Of a DNA stretch of 64,000 bases, positions 49,071-58,161 are shown piece by piece (the first letter of the stretch is position 1; every line of letters starts with the position of its first letter). The stretch covers positions 868,001 through 932,000 of the forward strand of contig NZ_JAATJI010000001.1 in the NCBI RefSeq assembly GCF_011927825.1, written 5' to 3'. This DNA is from Polymorphobacter fuscus (GTDB taxonomy: Bacteria > Pseudomonadota > Alphaproteobacteria > Sphingomonadales > Sphingomonadaceae). Position numbers and translations under genes: made by a program. The notes under the pieces were generated by a model. It made no database searches and was not told the DNA's origin. It saw only the letters and a list, made by a program, of their open reading frames with translations.

Positions 49071-49101
49071 GGCGAACATCTGCCGACAGACAGCGAGGCC
49101 G

Positions 49102-50502
49102 CTACCCCCGCGACGCCGTCCACATCTTGATCTGCGTGTCGAGCTGCGTCCCCACCGCCTTCGACGCCGCCACCAACCGGTCCATCGCCGCATATTGCCG
49201 GGTCAGCGTCTCGCGATACTGGGCCAGCCGCACCTCGACCCTGGCCAGGTCCGCCGTCAGCGCATCGCGCCGCCGCGCCAGCCCCGCCGACGCCGGCGTC
49301 ACCAGCGCAGCGATCGCCTGCAGCGAATGGGGGGAGCCGAACGACGACCCCGACAAGGTTCGCATCAAGGCTTCGGCATCCCCCTGGCGCGCCGCCGGCA
49401 AGGCCGCCAGCCGCGCTTCGTCGAAGGTGATTTCTCCGGTGCGCGTGACCGACACCCCGAGGTCGCGCAGCCGCAAGCCGTTGGCGGCCGCGATCGGTGT
49501 CGCCACCAGCCCCGCCAGCCGCGCGTCGATCGCCCGTGCCGTCGCATCGCCCGCCAGCGCGCCGGCAGGGTCCGCGCCGGTCGCCCCCTTGCGATAATCC
49601 GCCACCAGTCCGCGCATGGCGCTCAGCGTCGAGGCAAAATCGCTCACCGTTGTCGCCAGCGCATCGCTATTGCGCGCCGCGCGCAATGTCACCTCCGCCG
49701 CCGGCCTGGTCAGCCGCAGCCGCACGCCGGGGATCAGATCATCGATGACATTGCTGCCGCGCGTCACCCCGATTCCATCGACGCTAAACGCGGCATCGGT
49801 TGCCACTGCCGTCATCGCCATCGCAGGATCGCCGGGGGTGGAGGCAAAGCGCGCCAGGCCAGGCGCGCCCGGCGCCTCGGCGACACTGATGACAAAGCCA
49901 TTGTCGGCGCCATCGGCGCCCTTGATCGCCAGTGTCGCGGCGCCGGCATTGCTGATGATCGTCGCCGTCACCCCGGCGCCGGCAGCGTTGATCGCATCGC
50001 GCAGCCCCGCCAGGCTGTTGTTCGCGGCCGTGATGGCGATATCCACCGCCGGCGCGGACCCGGCGGAAAAGCTGAACGCGCCGCCGCCCAGGTCGGTGCG
50101 CCGGCCGAAACCGATGGTCAGCACGCCCTCGCCCACCGGTTCGGCGGCGCTGGCCAGGGGCGCCGCCACCAGCCGCTGCCCCGCCGCCAGCGCCGTCACC
50201 GACACCGATGTGTCGAACGCCGTCGCCGGCCCGGTGCCGCGCCGCTCCACCGCGACGGCGGCGTCACTGCTCACCGGGATCAGCCCCAGGGCGCCGCCGG
50301 CGACGCGCGCCGCCAGCGATGTCGCGATGCCCTGCAGCGAGGATTGCACCTGGCCCAGCGCCGATATCCGCGCCGTCAACGCCTCCTTGCGCGCTGTCAG
50401 CGGTTTGGTCCGCGCCTCGCGGTCGGCGGTCACCAGCGTCTCGATCAACGCCTTGGTGTCGATGCCGCTGCCTGCACCCAATGTCGAAACGATCGAAGCC
50501 AT
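49102..50502 (-). CDS. fliD: Flagellar filament cap protein FliD
   Basis: 466-aa FliD. The N-terminal domain begins ASIVSTLGAGSGIDTKALIETLV, the highly conserved FliD start, followed by a QSSLQGIATSL helix. The C-terminal domain has LARVEVRLAQYRETLTRQYAAMDRLVA and ends in the helical tail. It caps the growing filament and helps flagellin fold. ATG 50502 is the family start. It is the last gene of the flagellar operon, 4 bases after flhB. No flagellin or fliS gene is in the window. Confidence 0.93.
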   Translation of the reverse strand: MASIVSTLGAGSGIDTKALIETLVTADREARTKPLTARKEALTARISALGQVQSSLQGIATSLAARVAGGALGLIPVSSDAAVAVERRGTGPATAFDTSVSVTALAAGQRLVAAPLASAAEPVGEGVLTIGFGRRTDLGGGAFSFSAGSAPAVDIAITAANNSLAGLRDAINAAGAGVTATIISNAGAATLAIKGADGADNGFVISVAEAPGAPGLARFASTPGDPAMAMTAVATDAAFSVDGIGVTRGSNVIDDLIPGVRLRLTRPAAEVTLRAARNSDALATTVSDFASTLSAMRGLVADYRKGATGADPAGALAGDATARAIDARLAGLVATPIAAANGLRLRDLGVSVTRTGEITFDEARLAALPAARQGDAEALMRTLSGSSFGSPHSLQAIAALVTPASAGLARRRDALTADLARVEVRLAQYRETLTRQYAAMDRLVAASKAVGTQLDTQIKMWTASRG

Positions 50503-50506
50503 GACC

Positions 50507-51640
50507 CTAGAACGACCCTCCCGCGCCGGGCTTGCGCCGTTGTCCCGCCGCGTCGAAATCGAACGCCGGCGGCACGAAGACCGCCGGCGCCGCTTCCTGT
50601 TCGGGCGCATCGAAACGCATCACGAACGCCAGGATGGTCGCCACCGCGCCGAACAGTTCCTCGCGCACCGGCGTGCCCAGCTTGGCGGTGAAGAACAGCG
50701 CCCGCGCCAGCCGCGGCGTCCGCACCACCGGCACGCCCAGTTCGCGCGCCACGGCAATGATCGCCTGCGCCATCTCCAGCCGGCCCTTTTCGACCACCAC
50801 CGGCGCCGCGTCGCTGCCCGGCAGATAGCGCATCGCCACGGCGAAGTGCACCGGGTTGACCACCACCACCGACGCTTCGGCCATCGTCGTCCGCATCCGC
50901 CGGCTGGCCGCCGCAAACTGCGCCCGCTTGATCGCCGCCTTCACCTCGGGTGCGCCGTCATTCTCCCGCGATTCGCGCTTCACCTCCTCCAAGGTCATGC
51001 GCAGCTTGCGCTCGCGCAGCAGCCAGGACAGTGCGCCATCGACGATCGCGATGCCCAGCATGGCCAGCGCGGCGGCGCCGGCCAGCCGCACCACGGCACC
51101 GCCGATCACCGCCAGCCCGCCGCGTTCCTCCCCGACATGCGCCAGCGCCGGCAGCAGCGGCGCCGCCACTGCCAGCGCGACGCCGCCGACCGCCAGCAGC
51201 TTCAGCACCGCCGTCGCCGCCCCCGCCAGGCCGCCGAGCGAAAAGATCCGCCCCAGCCCCGCCACCGGGCTGATGCGCTGCCACTTGGGCGCCAGCATCG
51301 CCAGCGACACGTGCCGCGTCGTCGCCAGCGACAGCCCGATTGTCACCACCGCCACCGCCGCCGCCAGCGCCGCCGGCCACAGCAACGGCACCCGGACCGC
51401 CAGCGCCGCCACCGGCACGCCATCGTTCGCAGGCATTTCGGCGCGCGCCAGGCTGTCGGCGAGATAGGCCGCCAGCGCCGCCCACAGCCCCGGTCCGGCG
51501 AGCGTCGCCGCCAGCGCCGCCACCAGCACCGCGGCCGCCGGCGCCAGCTCGCGCGGTTGCCAGACATTGCCCTGCTCGATCGCCTGCTGCCGCCGCCGCG
51601 GGGTGGCCGGTTGCGTCTTGTCGGCTTCGCTTTCGGCCAT
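50507..51640 (-). CDS. flhB: Flagellar export switch protein FlhB, with NPVH in place of NPTH
   Basis: 377-aa export-apparatus protein: four membrane helices, then a cytoplasmic domain that switches substrate specificity. The conserved start KTQPATPRRRQQAIEQG, the WKRESREND-like VKRESRENDGAPEVK, and ARELGVPVVRTPRLARALF are clear. The self-cleavage motif, normally NPTH, is NPVHFAVAMRY here. Asn and Pro, the residues that carry out cleavage, are kept. Its ATG shares one base with the fliR stop. Confidence 0.92.
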   Translation of the reverse strand: MAESEADKTQPATPRRRQQAIEQGNVWQPRELAPAAAVLVAALAATLAGPGLWAALAAYLADSLARAEMPANDGVPVAALAVRVPLLWPAALAAAVAVVTIGLSLATTRHVSLAMLAPKWQRISPVAGLGRIFSLGGLAGAATAVLKLLAVGGVALAVAAPLLPALAHVGEERGGLAVIGGAVVRLAGAAALAMLGIAIVDGALSWLLRERKLRMTLEEVKRESRENDGAPEVKAAIKRAQFAAASRRMRTTMAEASVVVVNPVHFAVAMRYLPGSDAAPVVVEKGRLEMAQAIIAVARELGVPVVRTPRLARALFFTAKLGTPVREELFGAVATILAFVMRFDAPEQEAAPAVFVPPAFDFDAAGQRRKPGAGGSF

Positions 51641-52386
51641 CAGAGCAGGCCCAGTGCCGCGTTCAGCGTCACCACCGCGCGCCCGTTCAGCCCCTCCAGC
51701 AGCATCGGCAGCGCCCAGACGAACGCCAGCAGCAAGGCCGCCGGCCCGACCGCCATCGCCCCCAATTGCGGCGCCGACCGCGTCGCCACCGCCACCAGCA
51801 GGTTGCCGAGCAGCAGCAGCCCGACCACCGGCAGCGCCAGCCGAAGGCCCCCGGCGAACATCATCGTGCCATAGGCGGCCACCCGCTCGAACGACACGGC
51901 GCCGGGCGGCATCACGCCGGTGCCGGCAACGATGCTGCCGAACAGCTGGAGATGCCCGTCGACGGACAGGAACGCCAGCCACATCAACAGCGTCCACAAC
52001 CCGCCGATGACCGACACATTGCCGCCGGCGCCGGGCACGCTGGCAAAGCCCAGCCCGACCATCTGCGCCGCCACTTCCCCCGCCAGCTGCGCCGCGCCAA
52101 AGGCCAGCGCCATTGCCAGCCCGGCGCACAGCCCGGCCAGCACCTCCCCCGGCAGCATTGCCAGCGTCAGCTCCGGCGCTTGCGGCCCGAAGGCCGTGAA
52201 CACCGACAGCGAAGCCGCCACCGCCAGCCGCGCCCGCCACGGCAGGGCCGCGCCGGCAAAATGCGGCAGCAGGGCCAACATCGCCAGCGGCCGCACTCCG
52301 GCGATGGTGAAGCGCGTCATCGCCGCCAGCCCGTCGAATTCGGGGATGCCGGTCAGGATCACCGAAGACCCTTGTTGCGAGGCCAC
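51640..52386 (-). CDS. fliR: Flagellar export protein FliR
   Basis: 248-aa membrane protein of the export gate (with FliP and FliQ). It has about six hydrophobic helices, with QMVGLGFASVPGAGGNVSVIGG and FLSVDGHLQLFGSI in the order typical for FliR. TGATG overlap with flhB. It starts 13 bases after fliQ. Confidence 0.92.
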   Translation of the reverse strand: MASQQGSSVILTGIPEFDGLAAMTRFTIAGVRPLAMLALLPHFAGAALPWRARLAVAASLSVFTAFGPQAPELTLAMLPGEVLAGLCAGLAMALAFGAAQLAGEVAAQMVGLGFASVPGAGGNVSVIGGLWTLLMWLAFLSVDGHLQLFGSIVAGTGVMPPGAVSFERVAAYGTMMFAGGLRLALPVVGLLLLGNLLVAVATRSAPQLGAMAVGPAALLLAFVWALPMLLEGLNGRAVVTLNAALGLL

Positions 52387-52399
52387 GCCGCCACCCCCG

Positions 52400-52690
52400 T
52401 CACCGGATCGCCCCCACCATGTCGAGCAGCCCGCCGGTGAGGAAATCGCCGAGCGCGCGCATCACGCCCTCCCCGGCAATCGCCATCACCGCCACCAGCG
52501 TCAGCAATTTCGGCAGGAACGACAGCGACGATTCCTGGACCGACAACACCGTCTGCACCAACCCCACCACCACCGCGACAACCAGCACCGGCACCAGGAA
52601 TGTCGCGGCGCTCTGGGTGAACAACAGCACCCCGGCACGCGCCAATGTCGCCAGCATCCGGTCGTCGGGCATGTCGGCGCCCACCATCAC
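52400..52690 (-). CDS. fliQ: Flagellar export protein FliQ
   Basis: 96-aa protein with two hydrophobic helices (AATFLVPVLVVAVVVGLVQT and LLTLVAVMAIAGEGVMRAL). QESSLSFLPKLL matches the FliQ loop (usual QIQEQTLSFIPK). It is slightly longer than usual at its N-terminus. Overlaps the fliP stop by four bases. Confidence 0.92.
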   Translation of the reverse strand: MMVGADMPDDRMLATLARAGVLLFTQSAATFLVPVLVVAVVVGLVQTVLSVQESSLSFLPKLLTLVAVMAIAGEGVMRALGDFLTGGLLDMVGAIR

Positions 52691-53367
52691 CCCGCCCCCC
52701 CGAAGCTCTTCGCCAACGACCCCAGCACCAGCGTCCAGCCATCGACCGAAACGAACAGCGCCAGCTTGACCGGCAGGCTGACGGTTGCCGGCGACACCAT
52801 CATCATCCCCAGCGACATCAGGATGCTCGACACGATCAGGTCGATGACGAGGAACGGCAGATAGACGACAAAACCGATCTGCATCGCCGTCTTCAATTCG
52901 CTTGCCACGAACGCCGGCAGCACCACCGGCAACGGCACATCGGCCGGCGTCGCGAACGGCCCTGCCCCGGCGATCTCGGCAAATTTTCGCAGGTCGGCCT
53001 CGCGCGTTTGCGTCAGCATGAACCGCTTCAACTCGTCGCCTGCCCGCCCCAGCGCCACCTCGGCGCCCATGCGGCCCGCCACCATCGGCTGATAAGCGCC
53101 ATCATGGATGCGATCGAGGCTCGGCTTCATGACGAACACCGTCATCAGCAACGCTACCCCGACGAGCAGCTGGTTGGGCGGCGACTGGCCCAGCCCCAGC
53201 GCCTGGCGCAGGATCGACAGCACGATCAGGATGCGGGTGAAACAGGTCATCATCAGCAACGCCGCCGGCAGCAGCGTCAGCGCCGACATCACCAGCAAAA
53301 TCTGGATCGACGTGGACAGGCCGGGCAGCGCCGCCGTCAGTCCCCCACCCGTCATGCCGCCGGTCAT
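52687..53367 (-). CDS. fliP: Flagellar export protein FliP
   Basis: 226-aa core of the export gate. It has LLMMTCFTRILIVLSILRQALG, PPNQLLVGVALLMT, FMLTQTREADL, PAFVASELKTAMQIGFVVYLPFLVIDLIV and a C-terminal LPVKLALFVSVDGWTLVLGSL, all diagnostic. ATG 53367 overlaps the fliO stop by four bases; the longer frame to 53520 lies inside fliO. Confidence 0.95.
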   Translation of the reverse strand: MTGGMTGGGLTAALPGLSTSIQILLVMSALTLLPAALLMMTCFTRILIVLSILRQALGLGQSPPNQLLVGVALLMTVFVMKPSLDRIHDGAYQPMVAGRMGAEVALGRAGDELKRFMLTQTREADLRKFAEIAGAGPFATPADVPLPVVLPAFVASELKTAMQIGFVVYLPFLVIDLIVSSILMSLGMMMVSPATVSLPVKLALFVSVDGWTLVLGSLAKSFGGAG

Positions 53368-53570
53368 AGCTGCATCTCCGTTTCGCCGAGCCGCACCAGC
53401 CCGGTGCGCGCCTGGCCGATCAACAACTGCCGCCCGCCGAATTCCACCACCAGCAGCCGGCTGCCCGGCCCCAGCGGCAGCGCCTGCACCACCCGCGCCG
53501 GCCCGGAGTCGCGCGGCCATTTCAGCGCGCCCGCCACTTTTGCGCGCCAGTCGGCGACCAGGGCGGTCAT
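53364..53570 (-). CDS. fliO: FliO-like protein lacking a membrane segment
   Basis: 68-aa protein in the fliO position between fliN and fliP. The core reads VVQALPLGPGSRLLVVEFGGRQLLIGQARTGLVRLGE, which matches the cytoplasmic beta-rich FliO domain (usual LGPKQRVVLVEVGGRRLLLGVT). FliO proteins normally start with a membrane helix that helps assemble FliP. Here only about 20 hydrophilic residues precede the domain. It overlaps fliN and fliP by four bases each. Confidence 0.78.
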   Translation of the reverse strand: MTALVADWRAKVAGALKWPRDSGPARVVQALPLGPGSRLLVVEFGGRQLLIGQARTGLVRLGETEMQL

Positions 53571-53863
53571 GCCAGCCCGCCCGCCACGATCTCGGTCAGC
53601 TTGACCCCGAAGCGGTCGCCGATCGACACGATTTCGCCGCGCGCGATCAGCCGATCGTTGATCAGCACATCGACCGGCTGGTCAACGCGCCGGTCGAGCG
53701 CATGGACGCTGCCTACCTGCAGTGCCAGCACCTCGCGCAGGCTCATCCGCACTGCGCCGACTTCCACCGACAACCGCACCGAAATGGCCCCGAACGCCCC
53801 CAGATCGGGCGTGGCGGAATCCATCGGCGCGCCGGTCATGGCGCCCGGGGTCATGGCATTCAT
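53567..53863 (-). CDS. fliN: Flagellar motor switch protein FliN
   Basis: 98-aa C-ring protein consisting of one SpoA domain: ISVRLSVEVGAVRMSLREVLALQVGSV, then DVLINDRLIARGEIVSIGDRFGVKLTEIV. Length fits short FliN forms. Overlaps fliM and fliO by four bases each. It should stack with FliM at the base of the switch. Confidence 0.93.
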   Translation of the reverse strand: MNAMTPGAMTGAPMDSATPDLGAFGAISVRLSVEVGAVRMSLREVLALQVGSVHALDRRVDQPVDVLINDRLIARGEIVSIGDRFGVKLTEIVAGGLA

Positions 53864-54603
53864 GCGCGTCCTCCCATGTCATCGACACCGATTCCGACGA
53901 TTTCGGCGGATTGCCCCCCGTCCGGCAGCGCGGTGACCATCGCCTTGCCGATGCGGTGGCGCCCGATGATCAGCGGCATTTCCGCGGTCGGGCTGATCGC
54001 CAGCACCTGGCCCGCCCGCAGCGGCAACAGGCTCGCCACCATCCGCACCTCGGCGGACAGTTCGACCCGGACACGCATCGGCAGCGCCAGCACAGCGCCG
54101 CCGAGCGCCGCGACAGGCAGCGGCGGCGGCACCTCGGCGCGCGCCGGCGCCAGCACCCAGGCATGGCCCTCGCAGGCGCCGCCGGCGTGGCTGCAGGCGA
54201 TCACGATGTCGAATTGGGGCAGCCGGCACGCCGCCGGCCAGGCGACGGCGGCGACATCGGCAATCACACCGGCGATCGCCGCCGCATGACGCGCCAGCGC
54301 CACCCCGCCGGCGCCACCAGCGCGCGCCGGGTCGCCGCCCAGCCGCAACGTCGCCAGCAACGCCGCCAGCACAGGCGCCACCGGTTCCAGTGCGAGGCCG
54401 TCGACGCGGACCGGCGGCCGCCCGGCGCGCACCATCGTCGGCAGGCCGAACAGCCGTGTCAGCGGCTGCTCCAGCGCCGTCAGCAACGGTCCGAAATCGC
54501 TGTCATCGTCATCGATCGCGCCGGCATGGACCGACGGCGGCCGGTACGGCTGCGCCCAAACCTCTTCCGCTACCGCCTCGGACCGGATGCGAAGCTCGCT
54601 CAT
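53860..54603 (-). CDS. fliM: FliM-like motor switch protein, short and diverged
   Basis: 247-aa protein in the fliM position, with a C-terminal SpoA-like domain (LPLRAGQVLAISPTAEMPLIIGRHRIGKAMV) and an Ala-rich middle domain. FliM is usually about 320-350 aa with an N-terminal LSQxEIDALL peptide that binds CheY-P. Here the N-terminus is MSELRIRSEAVAEEVWAQPY with no such peptide. Identity rests mostly on position between fliL and fliN. Overlaps fliL and fliN by four bases each. Confidence 0.72.
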   Translation of the reverse strand: MSELRIRSEAVAEEVWAQPYRPPSVHAGAIDDDDSDFGPLLTALEQPLTRLFGLPTMVRAGRPPVRVDGLALEPVAPVLAALLATLRLGGDPARAGGAGGVALARHAAAIAGVIADVAAVAWPAACRLPQFDIVIACSHAGGACEGHAWVLAPARAEVPPPLPVAALGGAVLALPMRVRVELSAEVRMVASLLPLRAGQVLAISPTAEMPLIIGRHRIGKAMVTALPDGGQSAEIVGIGVDDMGGRA

Positions 54604-55124
54604 TGCACGACCAGGCTGGTGAAGAACACGTCATCGATGCCACCGGACACGCCGTTCTGCTTGAGCGTTTCGTCGATGACCTGCTTCAGCCGAAGCCGCA
54701 GCCGGTCCTTGGCCTCGCGCGTTGCCACATCGGCTTCCCCGGCTTCGCCGAGCACGCCCAGGATCGCCGAAACCAGGGCAGGCTTGTGCCGGGTGATCGC
54801 GGCCGTGATCGCCGCGCCGCCGCTTTGCGAAATCGACAGCCGCACCTGCAGATAACGCCCGGTATCGGCAAGGTTGGAGGTAAACGCCTGGTCGAGCTCG
54901 ACATATTCCACTGGCGCCACCACCGGCGCCGCCGGCGCCGCGGCATGGCCACCACCGCCCAACCCCAACTGGCCCGCCGCGATCACCGCGCCGAAACCGC
55001 CCGCCGCCGCGCCGAGCGTGGCCGCGACAATGACGAGCAGCGAGCGGCCGCCGCCACCTTTCGCCCTTGCGGGCTTGCCATCGGTGCCGGGATCCGTGGC
55101 GGCAGGAGCGGGGGTCGTGGCCAT
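54600..55124 (-). CDS. fliL: Flagellar basal body-associated protein FliL
   Basis: 174-aa membrane protein: a lysine-rich N-terminus, one membrane helix (LLVIVAATLGAAAGGFGAVIAAG) and a periplasmic FliL domain (AFTSNLADTGRYLQVRLSIS, ending LRLKQVIDETLKQNGVSGGIDDVFFTSLVVQ). It stabilises the stators around the rotor. It starts 9 bases after the fliK stop and overlaps fliM. Confidence 0.92.
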   Translation of the reverse strand: MATTPAPAATDPGTDGKPARAKGGGGRSLLVIVAATLGAAAGGFGAVIAAGQLGLGGGGHAAAPAAPVVAPVEYVELDQAFTSNLADTGRYLQVRLSISQSGGAAITAAITRHKPALVSAILGVLGEAGEADVATREAKDRLRLRLKQVIDETLKQNGVSGGIDDVFFTSLVVQ

Positions 55125-55133
55125 GGTCTATCC

Positions 55134-56480
55134 TCAGGCATATCGGTCGGGGAAACGGGGGCGCGGGGCGGTGACGGCCGGGGGCGGCGGCAGAACTGCC
55201 GCAGCGAGGGGACGCGTCGCCTGCGGCGGTGCCTCGCGCTGCCCCTGCGGCAGGTTGTGCCCGAAGGCGGTGCCGCCACCGGCGCTGTTGGCTCCCGCGC
55301 CGGTCAGTTCCAGCGATTGCAGCCGCACGCCGCTGGCGGCCAGGTCGGCAACCAGTCGCGGCACCTCCGCTGCCACCAGCGGCGCCACGGCGGGTGCCAG
55401 CCCGAGCGACAGTCTAAGATCATGCGCCGTTCCCTCGATGCCGATGCGGACATCGCCGAGCCGGTCGCTCGCCACCACCATCGCGGCGGCCGGCTCCGAC
55501 GCCTCGGCGCGGGGCGCGGGCGCCGACCCATCGGCCGCGTTCGGCAGCAATGGTGCCGAAGCGAGCGACGGAAGGGCGCTTGCCGCTATCGGCTGCGACT
55601 GGGGGCCGGGGAGCAGAGGCGTATCGACCAACGTCGGATCGCTGGCAGGCCGCAGCATCGCCGCACCGTTGCGGCCTGCCGGCGCCAATGCCGGCGCCAA
55701 TGCCGGCGGTTGTGCCAGCGGCGGGGGCGCGGTCCGTACGGTGGGCGCCGTGGGCGCAACAATGGCCTCGGCCCGTTGTGCCGGCGCTGCCGCTGCGTCC
55801 GGGGCGGTCCCCGAGGCCTCCGTTTCGGCAGCGACCGGCGCGATCATGGCGTGCTGCGCCGGCATCGGACCGGCCGACGCCGCAATGGTCCCCGTTGTGC
55901 TCCCCGTCGCGTCCGCTGTTGCGCTCGGCCCGCCCGAAGGCGCTGCCACCGGGACGTCGTGCGCCTTATACGATATCAAGGCCAAGGGCGCCGGCACGAG
56001 CACCACCCCCGCATCGGCCACGGCTTCGTCGTCCAGGCGCGCCACCGGCACCTCGTCCGTCGCCGAACGCTCCGGTCGACCCACCGGCAGCGTGCGCGGC
56101 GTCGGCATGCCATCGGACCGCACGCGCGGCAGCGCCGCGGGCACCGCTGCACTCTTTTCCGGCATTGCGGCCGTCTGGCGGGGCGCGACGGCCTCGGGCG
56201 CCACGGCTTCCAAGGGCAGCCCTGCCGCCCCATCCACCAGCGGCACGATGTCCCCAGCCCTGGCGGCTGGTTCGTTCACAACGGCCGGCATCGCTGGCGA
56301 CGCCCCCGCGACGGCGGGCAGTGCCCCGCCATCCCCGGCCGGCGCCGGCTGCACCGGCGCGGCCGCCGCCAGCAGCGCCGCAAAATCCGCCACCGGCGCT
56401 GCCGGCACCACCCCGGCCGCACCCGCCGACGGCACCACCTGCCCCACCGTCGTCGCGACTAGCCCGATGTCGCTGCTCAC
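55134..56480 (-). CDS. fliK: Flagellar hook-length control protein FliK
   Basis: 448-aa protein, mostly Ala/Pro-rich and low in complexity as expected for the molecular-ruler part. The C-terminal domain (about 350-420) resembles the Flg_hook domain: VRIGIEGTAHDLRLSLG, VAAEVPRLVADLAASGVRLQSLELTG. Identity also rests on position between fliJ and fliL. It overlaps fliJ by four bases. Confidence 0.82.
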   Translation of the reverse strand: MSSDIGLVATTVGQVVPSAGAAGVVPAAPVADFAALLAAAAPVQPAPAGDGGALPAVAGASPAMPAVVNEPAARAGDIVPLVDGAAGLPLEAVAPEAVAPRQTAAMPEKSAAVPAALPRVRSDGMPTPRTLPVGRPERSATDEVPVARLDDEAVADAGVVLVPAPLALISYKAHDVPVAAPSGGPSATADATGSTTGTIAASAGPMPAQHAMIAPVAAETEASGTAPDAAAAPAQRAEAIVAPTAPTVRTAPPPLAQPPALAPALAPAGRNGAAMLRPASDPTLVDTPLLPGPQSQPIAASALPSLASAPLLPNAADGSAPAPRAEASEPAAAMVVASDRLGDVRIGIEGTAHDLRLSLGLAPAVAPLVAAEVPRLVADLAASGVRLQSLELTGAGANSAGGGTAFGHNLPQGQREAPPQATRPLAAAVLPPPPAVTAPRPRFPDRYA

Positions 56481-56839
56481 GCTTCGCCCTCCCGCTCGCA
56501 GCGGCGTGACACCGCGGCATCGACTGCCGCGCGCGCCCTGGCCAGCGCCTGCGCCAAGCGTCCCTGTTCGGCCAATGTTGCGGCCAGCCGCGCCCGGCTG
56601 TCGTCCGCCAGCGCCCCCAGCACCGCATCGCCGGCGGCCCGCGCCGACGCCGCCTGCGCCGACACCGGTCCCGGCGCGCCCGCCGGCCGCACCAGCAGCA
56701 GTTCGACCCGTTCGACCAGCGCCGCCTCCGCCCGGCGCCGCGTTTCCGCGCGCCCGGCCGCCGCCATTGCCTGCCGGGCGCGGATCTCGCGCACCCGGAT
56801 CAACCGGTCGAGCGCCTGCAGGGATCGCCGTTCGCTCAT
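56477..56839 (-). CDS. fliJ: Flagellar export chaperone FliJ-like protein
   Basis: 120-aa mostly helical, coiled-coil-prone protein between fliI and fliK, rich in Ala/Arg/Glu (LDRLIRVREIRARQAMAAAGRAE at the start). FliJ is poorly conserved in sequence; size, helix content and position support the call. ATG 56839 overlaps fliI by four bases. Confidence 0.75.
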   Translation of the reverse strand: MSERRSLQALDRLIRVREIRARQAMAAAGRAETRRRAEAALVERVELLLVRPAGAPGPVSAQAASARAAGDAVLGALADDSRARLAATLAEQGRLAQALARARAAVDAAVSRRCEREGEA

Positions 56840-58161
56840 GCCATCAGCGCCTGCAACGCCGCCTCGGCGGTGGCGAAATCGATCCGCAGCGCGCGCGGCT
56901 GGCTGCGGAAAACCTCCATGGCCGGGGCCAGTGTCAGCGCCCGGTCGAGCTCCGGGTCGCTGCCCGGCGCATAGGCGCCCATCAGTACCAGGTCGCGGTT
57001 GTCCTCGACCAGCGACGACAGCCGTCGGAACCGCGCCGCCGCAGCGAGATGCGCCGGCGTGCAGACATCGGCCATTACCCGGCTGGCCGACGCCGCCAGG
57101 TCGATGGCGGGGAACTGCCCGCGCCCGGCCAACCGCCGGCTGAGCAGGATATGCCCATCGAGAACACCGCGCGCCGCATCGACCACCGGGTCGCTGCCGC
57201 CGCTATCGCCGCCGCCGGCCTCGGCGAGTGCGGTGCAGATCGCCGTGATCGCGCCGCCGCTGCGCCGGTCGCCGCCTGCCCGCTCGACCAGCGCCGCGAT
57301 CAACCCCAGCGCCGACGCCGGATAGCCTGCCGGACCGACCGGCTCGCCGCGCGCCATGGCGATGTCGCGGGCGCCGTGCACCACCCGGCTCAGGCTGTCG
57401 AGGATCAGCAGCACGTGACGACCCTGGTCGCGAAAATGCTCGGCAATGGCAAAGGCGCTTTCGGCGCCGCGCACCCGCAGCAACGGCGCCTCGTCGGCGG
57501 GCACCGCGACCGTCACCGTTCGCGCCCGCGCCTGCCCGACCAGTTCGCGGTCGATGAAGTCGGTGATCTCGCGCCCGCGCTCACCGATCAGCGCCATCAC
57601 CACGACATCCGCCGTCGCCCAGCGCGCCATCTGCCCCAGCAGCACCGACTTGCCGACGCCGGTGCCCGCCATGATGCCGACACGCTGGCCGCGCCCCAGC
57701 GTCAACAGCCCGTCGATGGCGCGCACACCGGTGGCCAGCACCTGCGTCACCCCCAGCCGGTCCGCCGGCCCCGGCACCGGCCCGCGCAGCGATCGCCACG
57801 CCGCCGCCTGGACCGGCCCGCCGCCATCGCGCGGCCGGCCGAGACCGTCGATAACCCGCCCCAACAGGCCGTCGCCGACCGCGACCCCATCACCGTCATC
57901 ATCAACGACCACCCCCGCGCCGGGGGCGATGCCGGCCAGCGGCGACAGGCCGAGCAACAGCGCCGTCCGGTCGCGGAAGCCGATGACCTCCGCCATCTGC
58001 GCGCCCACGCCGATGCGGGCGCGGCTGCCGACATGCGCTTCGATTCCCACTGCCTCGACGACGCTGCCGTCGAACGCCGTCACCCGGCCACCGCGCCGCA
58101 CCGGCAGCACCGGCACCGACGTCGCCGCAACAAGTGCGGCAAGCGTGTCGGTCGCCGTCAT
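56836..58161 (-). CDS. fliI: Flagellum-specific ATPase FliI
   Basis: 441-aa export ATPase of the F1-like family. Walker A is GIMAGTGVGKSVLLGQMAR, Walker B is HVLLILDSLSR, with LIGERGREITDFIDREL and PPSARGYPAS-like GPAGYPASALGLIAALVERAG between. A DGHILLSRRLAGRGQFPAIDLAAS motif follows. ATG 58161 overlaps the fliH stop by four bases; the longer upstream frame lies in fliH and was rejected. Confidence 0.96.
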   Translation of the reverse strand: MTATDTLAALVAATSVPVLPVRRGGRVTAFDGSVVEAVGIEAHVGSRARIGVGAQMAEVIGFRDRTALLLGLSPLAGIAPGAGVVVDDDGDGVAVGDGLLGRVIDGLGRPRDGGGPVQAAAWRSLRGPVPGPADRLGVTQVLATGVRAIDGLLTLGRGQRVGIMAGTGVGKSVLLGQMARWATADVVVMALIGERGREITDFIDRELVGQARARTVTVAVPADEAPLLRVRGAESAFAIAEHFRDQGRHVLLILDSLSRVVHGARDIAMARGEPVGPAGYPASALGLIAALVERAGGDRRSGGAITAICTALAEAGGGDSGGSDPVVDAARGVLDGHILLSRRLAGRGQFPAIDLAASASRVMADVCTPAHLAAAARFRRLSSLVEDNRDLVLMGAYAPGSDPELDRALTLAPAMEVFRSQPRALRIDFATAEAALQALMA

